From the NCBI GenBank assembly GCA_019787685.1, contig JAHNUO010000037.1, forward strand, positions 186,001-250,000: DNA of 64,000 nucleotides. The letters run 5' to 3'. The position numbers and the translations under genes are program-made. Numbering within the stretch: the first letter of the stretch is position 1; every line of letters starts with the position of its first letter. Positions 45,407 to 56,356 of this stretch are shown one piece after another. The notes beneath the pieces are model-generated. The model was not told the DNA's origin. It saw only the letters and a program-made list of their open reading frames with translations, and ran no database searches. Origin of the DNA: Chiua virens. Taxonomy: Eukaryota > Basidiomycota > Agaricomycetes > Boletales > Boletaceae.

Positions 45407-48328
45407 ATGCGCGATCTCCAAGTGTACACTGGTCCTAGTAAACTTATTATAGCATTTGACATCGGTACCACATTCAGTGGGATTTCATACTGCATCCTTG
45501 AGCCCGGAAAAGTCCCTGAGGTCATTGGCGTGACAAGGTGAGTTCTTTAGCTTGGCGCCGACTCTTTTTCATTGGGAACCACAGGTTCCCCGCATGGGAA
45601 CTGGTCCGAGGTGACGCCAAAGTTCCATCTCTCTTGTATTATGACAAGCACGGGAATCTCAAAGCTGCCGGCGCTGAGGTGCTCACGGAAAGCATGATAC
45701 AAGCTGCGTTAGAAGAGGAGTGGACGAAGGCCGAATGGTTCGTTGTTCATCGGCGCCGATGATCTGATAAAAACCATACTTAATCCATGAAACAGGTGGA
45801 AGCTTCACCTCCGCCCAAAACATCTAGTTTCCTCTATCACGGACGATGATTTGCCTCCACTTCCCCATGGGAAGACTGCTGTCGATGTTCTCACGGATTT
45901 CATCAAGTATCTCTTCCAGTGTGCCAAGACCTATATCAAGGAACATCATCTCGGATCTGCTTGGTCGTCCTTTGAGGACTCTATCGAATACATCTTCACT
46001 CATCCAAACGGCTGGGAGGGCGTACCACGGCAGCTATATCTTCGAGCAATCGAGAATACTGGCCTCATCCCCTGCGCGCCTGAGGGACTATCCCGTGTCC
46101 ATATACTGACGGAAGGGGAAGCAAGTCTTCACTTCTGCGTCCCAAATCTTCTCAACGTAGATATGGATAATCAAGCCGACCCCCAAGGAGTAGTCATCAT
46201 CGATGCCGGTGGCGGGACGGTTGACTTGAGCATGTTTTCGATGAAGTCCAACCCGGTCTTCTGCGAAGAGATCGCCCCCCCTGAATGTATGCAACCGTCG
46301 ACATCTATCGAGATCTCGCTCATTTTCCCATCATTTTCTAGGTCGATTGCAAGGTTCAGTCTTGGTTACTCGACGGGCTCGGGCTCTTTTGGAAAGTTAG
46401 TGACTCATCCCTTGTTTCCTGTGAGTGAACCTGAAAAACCCACAGAGAAGTTGGAAGGCTGGGATCACTCCAGCGATGACGAGATAGCCGAATTTGCCCG
46501 CGAATTTGACCGATCGACAAAGCTGATCGTCAAAAGTGATCAAGAACCGGCTTTCGTTAGGGTCGCTGGCTATCGCTACAATAATGCGAAATATGGTATC
46601 AAGTTTGGAAAGCTGAAATTATCGGGGTAGGATTCCATTTGGGGTTTGTCCTGAACACGATTGTCCAACTTCGTATCCGCCAGCGAAGAAGCCACCAGTC
46701 TATTCAAAGAGTCTATCGACGCTATCATCGACGCGTTTGAGCGTCAGCAGAAATATGCTACGGTACCGATCACAGTGTGTTTTTTTTTTCGTCGGAATAG
46801 TTCGTCATGCTTATTCACACTCTTAGACGGTATTCTTGGTTGGGGGGTTGTCCACAAACCTCTGGGTGTGGTCTCAGCTCCAATCATGTTTCGAAGCTAA
46901 GAAGGTTAAAATTTGTCGTCCGGACAACCATATGTATGTTCTTGGTGGCATCTCTTCAGGTTCCGCTAACGTACATATAGCAATACTACAGTCGCGAGTG
47001 GAGCGGTTTTAACCTACGTTGACCGCAAGAATCATCTCGTTGGCAGAGACAACCACTGGAAGGGTGCATACTTACAACATACTGAGCTGCAACCTCTGGC
47101 GTCGTCAAACAAGGAGAAGGATCGCATCATTGCCTCGCTCACCACTGAGGTTGATCAGTGGAAGCGTGCGGATGCTCAGAAGGCGGAGCAGCTTGCGATC
47201 GCTCTTGAGCAGATCCAGAAGCTTCAGAAGGATTTGTCCATTTCGGCTTCTAAGCTGGCGGACCTTGAGGGTCGCTATGAGGCACAGTCTCACGAACTCA
47301 AGTCTACGCGCGAGCAGCTCCGAAAGTCCGAATCTCGGACCGAGGATATCCATAACTACTACGACAAGCAGCTGAGGGAGCTCAAGGTCGCCGTTGCGGA
47401 ACGTCAGCCTCAGTTGTTTGAAGTACAACGGTTTGTTGCCTTGGCTGATGAATACGCGACAAGGATGATCACACAAATGCTGCAGAATATCAATACAGAT
47501 ATTCGGAGTAGCATTTCACTCGTGGCCGGCTATTTTTCCCGGGACTTCCAGCCGGTCGTGGGGCCGAGTGAAGAACAAACTTCTGCGGCACAAAGGGTGG
47601 CTAAAACGATAGGACAAATATTGGTGGACTCCCTAGGGAGCAGCAAATCGCGTGACGACGTGGTTTTGTATCTCACGATTGCACTCCGAGCCTACCTTAC
47701 ATACCGCGTACATTGGATCATTTCTTCATGGACCCTCGACAAAGGGTGGGATGTGGTTAACAAGGTTCTGGACGAGATATACGAACCATTGCAGAAAATA
47801 GGTAAAAAATGGAGTCGGAATCATGATCGACCTCTGCTAATGGTAGAAACAGAAAAGCCAACGGTGACCGGACGTTGGCGTTCACTCGCGCGCACCTATA
47901 TCTCGTCCTCCAGTATCTGGGACCCGACAACCCTGATATCGACCACCGTCGAGGGGGTTTCTGATATTGTGGTAGCAGCCGGTTGTGCCACATCTACTTC
48001 TGTAGCAAACTCGAAGATTTCGTCAAGGTTCCGGCCCAGTATCTCGTTCATCATATCCACCGCTGTACAACTGCGTAAGATCGTTGGAAACGTGGTCTCA
48101 AGCGATTTCGAAACCATACCTGTTCTGCGTTCCCGTCCGATCTTTGATGCAACTACGATGGAAGTGGACGTGGTGGATGATAGCAAAGGTCAAGTGAAGA
48201 AAGCTGGAAAAGTAATGGGTCGTAGAGTGTTGTGCGTGACTTCTTTGGGGTTGACGAAGCGAGAGCTGTTGCCAGAATCGAATGAAGATACAATGACTTT
48301 GATCAAAGCGAAGATCTTTCTTGAATAA
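45407..48328 (+). CDS. Hsp70-like ATPase fused to coiled coil and new domain (copy 3 / family member 4)
   Basis: Residues 1 to about 470 repeat Hsp70-like copy 2: LIIAFDIGTTFSGISYCIL, FPAWELVRGDAKVPSLLYYD, HILTEGEASLHFCVPN, VVIIDAGGGTVDLSMFS, FAREFDRSTKLIVKSDQEP, FLVGGLSTNLWVWSQLQS and KICRPDNH, with frame kept across all introns. In the exon NTTVASGAVLTYVDRKNHLV the similarity stops exactly where copy 2 continues into ALRVARATYG. Without any stop or splice site the frame runs into KEKDRIIASLTTEVDQWKRA and SASKLADLEGRYEAQ, a coiled coil like that of the giant gene. The new domain follows (RFVALADEYATRMITQMLQNI, LYLTIALRAYL, WIISSWTLDK, TGRWRSLARTYI, EGVSDIVVAAG, TSLGLTKR, KAKIFLE). About 840 residues. 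A 45 nt stop-free intron may occupy 47802-47846. The ATPase core looks intact, so it is probably functional. Confidence 0.8.
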
Positions 48329-49106
48329 TTAGGTCTAGGTTCCGCTTTTTATGTGACAGTTGCATTCCTCTCAGACGATCGTTGTACAGCTTTTTGCTTC
48401 GTGTTCCTCGCGGAGATTGCCAATGTACATGTTTCTAGTTCACGCAAGATCTAGAGAACACCCTTTTTGTAGCATTTACGAATATCACGGATGTAGCTAC
48501 ATTTCCAACGAGCCAGCATCTTCACAATTCGCAGTCCATGTCCTCAGCCTTGAGCGACGTTACGCTTCGAGTGACCGATACAGTAGTGAAGTTCTGATTC
48601 ATTCCAAGGCGGAATTAAGGCAGTATTGCCCACAGACTGTCGAATGATCAGGGATGAATTGATGATGGACCAGGCAATTGCAGGTAACGTCTATATGGAT
48701 GCAGGCCACCACCCCGTATTACACAATGACACGTATCTTTGTAGCGGGCTCTTTGAATGGTCCAACTGTCGCTGAAAAGCAAACCAGACCGGAGAAGTTG
48801 CTAACTATATGATGAACCTCCCTGTGAGCGACTATGGATGTTTCTGGAATCCGAGTTTTAACGAGGATATGCCCATTATCCAAGGGACATGCGGGCTGAA
48901 CTGCAATGAGAATGTCGATGAGGCTGCACCAAAGTGAATGTTGTGGATGTAGGAGGCCACCGTCTTGGGATGATTGAGACTCTAGATGGAGGTGTTGACC
49001 GACGTCGAATTGTTGACACTTATTTGACAACGGTGGCGGTACCCGATGCACTGTAACGCCGAACCGAGCGTAGTCGTACTCGGGTCAACTTCAGTATACC
49101 ACCACC
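48329..49106. other. intergenic, right border of the accessory cluster
   Basis: About 780 bp without a supportable gene. The minus-strand frame 48719-49051 has no domain or splice partner. Confidence 0.35.
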
Positions 49107-51717
49107 ATGGACAAGGAATACGATCCAGAGCCTGGTCTCAATAGCCAGGAGCCTGGAGAGCGCGTCGCTCTTCTCTTTGGTTCGCAACATGCCACTGAAG
49201 CTGACCAGGACGACGTTCGTCGTTCCAGTAGCCCAACATTCGCGGTGAAGCATCTCTTCGCGTCCTTTGCGGGGGGTATCGCTGCTTGTCTCGCCCTCCA
49301 ACTTTCACTGTTCGGTACAAGGTGCTTTTCTACTCGTGACCAAACAATAAGCACAGTCACGTCGGGTTCAGACACGGCCGATGTCTTTGCCCCTCCGTGG
49401 GTTGGCTCGACCACCGTTCACAACTACCCACCTCCGTCGCCAACCAACGAATACCCTGATATGTTCCCCACCAAGTATGTATTTCTACGTTCATACATAC
49501 GTTTTCTCCCAGTTGACTATGCTTTGCAGTGTTGGATACCCCGGAGGAACCCCGACTGGCGCAGAACCCGCCCTCATTGCTACCGCTCCTTCCCAACCTC
49601 TCCAAACAGGCGCTGCGCAACTCGTGGCTCCTGAATACTCCACTTTCCCAGGTCGACCTGAATCCCCGATACCCAACGATCGTCCCTTCAATCTCTTCCG
49701 CTCTTGGGGCAATCTCTCTCCTTGGTACAGCGTTCCACGCGGTGCGTTCGGCATTGACGAAGGCGCGGAACCTCCCGCGGAATGTGATATCAAGGGCGTA
49801 CACATCTTGCACCGGCACGGGGCACGATACCCCACCGCATACGGTATCCATTTGTCTCATTCTTTTTTTGGAAGCGCCGTTTGGCTGATGGGTGAATCTG
49901 CAGCCAGCTACGGAGGTACGGCCTCACTGGCGCAGAGATTGCATGCAAGTGCCGCGGAGTGGGACGCGACTGGCAGGCTGGAATTCTTGAATGGCTGGTG
50001 GGTAATGATGGTTTACATACGTGTGTTTGCAGTTGATAGCGTACCCGAACAGGACATACAAGCTCGGTGAAGAAGGTCGGGGCGTTTGTTCTTGTATTTC
50101 GTCTTTCAAATCTGAACATGCGACTTACGACCACAGTCTTGACCCCTTTCGGAAGGCAACAGTTGTGTGAGTGCTCACTATCAACTCGTGTTCTCATCCT
50201 GGTTTTCATGTTCGTTTCTTTTCATTTATCCCTATGAACTGATGATTTATTTCATAGACGACCTCGGGGTCGCCATGAGGCTGAAATATGGGTTTTTGTT
50301 GGAGGTAGGCTGACTTCTCTTGAAGAGATATGGAGCCCTAACTGTGTCCAAGGACTTCACACTATATGACAAGTTACCCGTGTTCCGGACCGAGTCTCAG
50401 TAAGCGGTCGTTTTGGCATCGTTTCTACAGCTACTGACTCACCTGTCATATAAAGAAACCGTATGCTTGCTTCTGCAGTCAACTTTGCATTAGGCTTCTT
50501 TGGCTGGCCTCTCGATGGAAAATACGAGCAAGTTATCACGATCGAGGCATCTGGTGTAAGTCACTTGTCTTAGGTCCAGTATGCCGCCTGACATATTGTC
50601 TCGCCAGTTCAACAATACTCTTGCTCCCTACGATACCTGTCCTAACGCCGGTACCCATGGAAAAGCCGACCGTTCCTTGACCTATGTTAAGCAATGGGCC
50701 GGAATCTACCTCAAAGATGCACAGAAACGCTTGCAAGCTGACTTGCAGCCTACAGAAGGTGGGAAGGGATTTAGCTTGGAGATCGAGGATGCCTATAGGA
50801 TGCAACAAATGTGTGCATACGAGGTATTGTTTTTCCTCTACAATCGTTTCGCGTCGACTGATGACGATCGCGTTCGAGACTGTTGCCCTTGGTTATTCCA
50901 AGTTCTGCGAGCTCTTCACAGAGGAAGAATGGGAAGGATTCAACTACGCGTCCGTGCTAGGCTTTTTAAAAAAATGCGCATACTCAAAATGTACCACATA
51001 GCCTCGATCTCTCTTTCTGGTACGACTCTGCCTTTGGCTCGCCTGTCGGACGTGTACAAGGCTTGGGATATGTCCAAGAGCTAATTTCACGCCTCACCCA
51101 CACGCCAATCGAGACTCACAATTCTAGCACCAACGCGACCTTACATGCCAATGATATTACTTGGCCGCTCAACGATGTGCTTTATGTCGACGCGACACAT
51201 GAAGTCGTCGTCCTCAACAGTATGTTGCACTTTCGTACTTTATGCTAGCACTGATCTCGTGCTATCTAAATAGTCTTGACGGCTTTGAACTTGACGACGC
51301 TCGCTGCGACCGGCCCACTCCCGGCTGACCACATCCCTCCCAACCGATCGTTTAGGTCTGCGGATTTGGCACCGTTTTCGACGAATGTGCAGTTTCAACG
51401 TGAGTTATTTGAATTCCGCCTTGGTCGGTGTCGGTACTGACACACATGCAGTCCTTTCGTGCCCGGCTTCGCAGGGCGAGGCACAGGCAGAGTCGTCCCA
51501 TATCAGGATCGTCGTCAATGACGGACCAGTCCCACTCACTGGTATCGACGGCTGTCCTGAGTCGCCGTCTGGACTGTGTCCGCTGGAGACGTTTATCGCG
51601 GCGCAGCGAACAACGATCGAGGACGTCAATTGGGCCTGGGGGTGTCATGGGAACTGGGAGGTGCCGGAAGGCGATGTATGGGAGACGCTTGGGGGTTGGT
51701 ATCCACCCAAGGAGTGA
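49107..51717 (+). CDS. membrane-anchored histidine acid phosphatase (phytase-like)
   Basis: The catalytic signature VHILHRHGARYPT is plain at about 49800, giving the phosphoryl-accepting His of the histidine acid phosphatase superfamily. The C-terminal proton donor region is YVDATHEVVVLN (HE in place of the HD/HAE of other members). Between them are LTPFGRQQL, an arginine-containing VFRTESQNRMLASAVNFALGFFG, MCAYETVALGYSKFCELFTEEEW and ASDLSFWYDSAFGSPVGR-like segments. The protein does not start with a cleavable signal. A 55-residue polar N-terminus precedes a single hydrophobic helix (FASFAGGIAACLALQLSLFG), predicting a type II membrane protein with an outward catalytic domain. About ten introns. 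Phosphate release from phytate or other esters is the family role; the substrate cannot be told from sequence. Cysteine pairs near the C-terminus (CPESPSGLC, WGCHG) suit a secreted domain. Confidence 0.85.
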
Positions 51718-52432
51718 GATCTGGTCAAGAGGATCCGGACGTTCAAGGAGTGCTACACTTGTATATATTATTGTCGCTCTTTTAGTGCTTTCGTTCAAAT
51801 TAGAAGTTTGAGGCGTCGTGTCTGTCTGAAAGACTGCCAGCGCGAATGTGGTACTAAGATTAAGTTATTATAGCACATCGACGAGCAATGCGCCGTCCAG
51901 GTAATCTTCCTTATCATAAATCCTCCGAGTCTTGTCCAATTTTTTAATTATTTTTCAGTTATACCGACGTTGGATGAAATCGTAAATATTTTGCCGTGTG
52001 TACTCGAGAGAACCATTGTCAGCACATGTGGCCTGCCACCCCACCCCCAGGGCCCAGGCCAATGCTTTGTAGCATGGAATGCGTAGAAGAATTGGCACTG
52101 TCACTGTCACGAAGCGCTCGAGATTGCGACCATTTTCGTCAACTTACTAGTAAGACCGCAGTATTCTACGACGCCTTAGCTAAAATATCATAGAAACAGA
52201 GTCCTGAATGGAGGTGATATGTCGTGTGTGGACATGTCACATCAGGAGAAACTAGTAAATTTGTCGGTCGAGGAACAACCTTCAGTGCCATCAATGAACG
52301 AATGGAGGAAAACAGTGACGACGGGTGGAAAATGTTGAACATCTCTGACCATAACTCTCCGAGCCAAAGTCGATGGGATGAAGGATGCCGTTATGATACC
52401 ACACCAAAAGGTAGCGCATCACTTCTACGACC
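51718..52432. other. intergenic containing a decayed recyclin exon
   Basis: About 715 bp between convergent genes. It contains a degenerate copy of the terminal recyclin exon (see 51900-52000). The remainder shows nothing recognisable. Confidence 0.45.
51900..52000 (-). pseudogene. decayed duplicate of the recyclin last exon
   Basis: On the minus strand this reads KIYDFIQRRYN, a stop, then K-I-I-K-K-L-D-K-T and KEDYL. It parallels DIYEFIQRRSDWKNIEKTVDKT and KEDCLVC of the intact last exon at 52433-52550. The stop, indels and loss of the terminal cysteines mark it as a relic of a local duplication about 540 bp away. Confidence 0.6.
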
Positions 52433-55400
52433 TCAACACACCAGACAATCCTCCTTGAAACTAAGATTGTACATCGTCTTGTCCACCGTCTTTTCAATAT
52501 TTTTCCAATCGGACCGGCGTTGGATGAATTCGTAAATATCCTGTTCGTGTGTGCGTCAGCGGCGGTGTGCGTGGGGGCAGTGAGGCATGGTCGATAGGCA
52601 TCGACGACAGGAATACCCACCTCTGGTCGATATGCCCCACCATATCGTGTTACGTCCCTCACTATTTGTGCGAGGTCCTTGGCGTCCGCGACGACAAAGA
52701 CGTGACCAACCATTTTGAGGTGATCAAAGTCAGCAGTGACGTTGGGTACCTATCAAAACCATGGTTCAAACGGTTAGCGACAAGTTCTCACAGGCAAGGA
52801 CAAGTGGAAAGCGAGGAACGCTGTAACGCTACGGCCATGTTCACAGCTGAACTTTACCTTGTACGCACCTTGAGCGAGGCAATAAACGCATGATACGCGT
52901 TTAGGTCGGCGATCACTTGAAAGCCGCCGGTGAGTGAGATAATCTGGCGCTTGACGTGCTTGTGGAGTATCCTGTCATGTCATGACCGTATCAGCACGCG
53001 TGCGCAAAGGAGTCGAGGGACACCCACGTCAATAACCGAATGCCAACCTCTTGATAAAACACCTCAAGGACCTCCCTGCTTGTGCTTCCCTTGAGAAGTT
53101 TGCAGTGCACCTCGAGGCACCGGATCGCTTCGGTGCAGCCTGTCGTCGGACGGAGATCGAGCGGGGCGTCTTCAGGAGGGTAGTACGCCCGAGGTGGGGT
53201 CAATGTCTGAATGATATGGTCCACCTGTCCGCAGGACGTCGTGAGTCACAGACGGAGAAGAATGCCTCCAGACGAACCTGGGTCATGAGGACTTGTATGC
53301 CCGCGTTCAGCCCCGAGGCAACGCATTCATCGAGCGTGTTCTCGAATTTTTTCTTCTCCCGCACGACCACGTTCAAAAAGTCCGTCCTGTCAATATGGGG
53401 AGCCTGTTTCGACGCGCGACGTGAGTGTATTGATTCAAAAGACGCGTACTGTTATAATCGAGAGGTATGGACCAAACGCACCATTGCTTTGTCAAAGAAT
53501 ACCTGTACCATGCTCTGGATGGTATCTCCAATATGAACGAGCTCGAAGAATTGTAAGAGCGGTGAGACGCTCGTCGTGTCTTGATGTTCCGCAGGCTTGT
53601 ATGATGACATGCGCTCAGTCGCGCTATGGCAGAGGCTTCAGCGACGAGGAAGAGCGAGGAGGGAATGATGGACTGGACTGACATTCCAAATCCCCACGAG
53701 ATATGCCTTGCCCCAAGGGCACTCAACATCTCGCAAAAAGCCTCGTCAAGCGTCTCGCGCACGCGCGTCCCCGTCGCACCAGGGTACACGGCGAATGTCT
53801 CGAGGCGTTTTATTGCATCTCGGGCGGTGTGGATGAACTGCAGCGAGACGTCGAGTGAAAGCAACAGGTCGAGAGCCTCACCGGATGTCGACGTGCGCGG
53901 ACCACTAGACGGCGTGGTGGAAGCGCGCGATGCTTTCACCATGGATCCCTGAACATCTTTGGTAGACGTCATTTTCGTACTCACAACGTCCGACGTCGAG
54001 CTGGTTCGCTTGGATAAACCGATATCAGAAACCTCGTTCTCGTGGGCCCGACTTTCTGCAAGGTCGCCCCATCCAGCTTCGTCTTCCACACCAACGCAGT
54101 CACTTCCTTCTCTGTCTCCTTCTGCATGTGCGTCTTCGTCTTCGTCCTCGCACACCTCAAACAGCGCCCCATTCTTTCCAAAGCTTTCATACCCATTTTC
54201 TGCGGGTGAATCCATCTCCGGGGCCGAACCGACGCCGGGAACACCATTTCCTCCCCACCGTTGGGGATTCAACATTGAAATTCCCTGAACGACGCCCGTG
54301 CCCACCGCTCCGACCCCAGTTCCGATTGCGGCACCCATACCCGTACCGATGGCACCCACAACATCCACGCCAGCACCAACGGCACGCGGGACAATAGTGA
54401 CGGGGAGGAGAAGCATGTCAGTAAAGGACGCGAGTACGTTGCGTTTCATTTGTGCGGGATTTTGAGAGTCGAGGAAGCGTGCCTGGGGTTGAGAGGCTTG
54501 TGTTTGAGAGTTTGATCGACCATCGAGCACCATCTTGTGCAAAGAGGAGTGAGAAGGGACAGCAGAGAGCCGAAATTAAAAGTGAATATTCACCTTCGAG
54601 GATGTCGTGATCGAGACGGAACGTTCCCAGTCCTTGCAGATCAGTTCAAACGCACGTTTGAGTTCCTCCATCTCATCATCGAGGTAGTCGTCCATGTTGG
54701 GTTCAAACATTTTATAGCTGTTATTTGTGGTAGGAGCTGTGTCGCAGAGTAGGATAGAACGGATACGTACATGATGTCCTCGGCTTGCTCCACTTTGACT
54801 GCTCTTACCTCGCCCTCGCGTCCTCCGCTATCCATGCTTCCCGCAGAGACTATGAGGATGCCGTCGACAACCCTGAATGCCTCTCTAAAGCATGCGGCGG
54901 TTGCTGAGAGAAACAGGGGTATACTGAGCGTGCGTGCCCGCGAGAGCAATGAAGAAATGTACTCCGATAACTTGCGATAGCATATCAAACGTCATTGATG
55001 ATGGTTGCAACAGTCGAATACGGGAATTCATGTCAGCGTAGTTCAACAGTTAACGAGGGGCACTTACCACGTCACTGGCAATTCTGTCCGCGAATGCGAG
55101 TAAGACACCTGACTCGCGCGGAAACACTCTAGAAGCCCTTGCCCCGTCTTGCTCTATGGCTGTCAGAATGCGGGTCATGAACTCATCCATAGCGGTGAAG
55201 TCGAGATGGTTATCCTTCCTAAATCCCAGTCAACACCAAAACGGGCGGAACAAGGACGGACGCACGTGAAGTTGGCAGACGAATCCCACTTTCCCTGCTC
55301 GTAAAACACCTCTCGCTTCTCCGCCCAAAGTTTGCCCATCTCCCACTCTTGTGCGGACCCGTCGAACTTGGTTGCCCGTTGGTTGATTCCATTCGTACAG

Positions 55401-56320
55401 ATCGAGACCTCCCAGCTTGCACAGGCCACCTCTTTCATCCACACTTCGTCCCCTCGTGTATCCGCAGCATCGAATGCTGTCAGCAAGCTAGCATCGAACC
55501 TATCCAAGGAAGACTTGAGAGATGCGAGGCGGAGATCCCAGGTGGATATAGGCTTGACTGCGAGGGAGAGAAATCGTGCGAGAAGGTGCAGCAAGCGAGC
55601 TTGTGTGAGAAGAGTGGCAGGAGTGGCATCCGAGTGCAATGACAAACACGATATGAGCGATGCGAAAACGGCGTGTGGAGGTGCATTCGGGACGGGAACG
55701 AGGGGAAGCAAGAGCGTATGGGCTCGAATGTACTTTGCACGGAACGTCGGTGTAGGGTTTCCCGGAACATACGTGTCCGCGCTGCTCAGCGGCGCCGAGC
55801 TAGACAAGTCCAAGAGCGCCCGCGGTTGGGCAGAGGCAGAGGCAAAGTCGCCAAAGTCGTCGTCGTCGAGGGAGGAAACAGCGAGGGTCGCGGGGCCGTG
55901 CGCGGCATTGCCGTTCTGTTTTTCCTTTTCGGCTGTGGCTCTGGCGTCGAGCTCGTCGAGGATGGTGTCGAGCCCGAGTTTGTGGGCGGCGAGGTCGAGC
56001 CAACGTCGTTCCCAGACGATCTCGTCCCTCGCGACTCTGCTCGTTGCCCTGCTCGCCCTGGCATATCGTGCAATATCCGGGATCGGGAGGTGTGTCAATA
56101 CCAACAGGTGCAAGTCAGTCGGTAGCCTCCCGATGGGCGGCGAGGGCGGTTTGGTCGCTGCGAGAACCGGTGCTGGTGCGCGTGTGCTCAAGTAGGCAGC
56201 CGAACGTCTCTTGGTAGTGGAAGGTAGTTTTACATGGTCCGTCGTCGTCGTCGCTTGGAACGATGCTGAGCGTTGATTCGAGTATAATTTTGTTGGCTCG
56301 AGCGTTGCGAACTTGTCCAT
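52433..56320 (-). CDS. RCY1: recyclin-1 (F-box and Sec10-like exocyst-related protein)
   Basis: Recyclin-1 is an F-box protein that acts with Skp1 in endosome-to-Golgi/plasma-membrane recycling. Here an N-terminal polar stretch precedes the F-box (IGRLPTDLHLLVLTHLPIPDIARYARASR...WERRWLDLA). A Sec10-like helical region follows (RAKYIRAHTLLLPLV, TWDLRLASLKSSLDRFDASLL, DEWMKEV-like WMKEVACASWEV, LDDEMEELKRAFELICKDWERSV). A glycine-rich linker (VGAIGTGMGAAIGTG) and an acidic segment (CEDEDEDAHAEG) lead to LDLLLSLDVSLQFIHTARDAIKRLE. The last exons give DAKDLAQIVRDVTRYGG, DIYEFIQRRSDWKNIEKTVDKT and the very C-terminus KEDCLVC, a CaaX-like ending typical of the family. Around 1,000 residues after removing several introns. 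The start codon lies 36 bp from that of DUS3. Confidence 0.85.
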
Positions 56321-56356
56321 CGCCTGACGCGTGCGCAGCCACTTTTCTTATCAACC
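56321..56356. promoter_or_regulatory. 36 bp between divergent start codons (recyclin-1 / DUS3)
   Basis: The ATG of recyclin-1 (56320, minus) and that of DUS3 (56357, plus) are separated by only 36 bp. Transcription start sites must therefore overlap or lie within the opposite gene's leader, unless one true start is further downstream. Confidence 0.5.

Noticed and set aside
48719..49051. 110-residue minus-strand frame
   Set aside because: No family resemblance, no splice continuation, and it overlaps the likely promoter of the acid phosphatase.
55332..56195. 287-residue plus-strand open frame
   Set aside because: It lies antisense to the recyclin-1 F-box exon in GC-rich sequence, has no domain, and the minus strand reads a clear family match.
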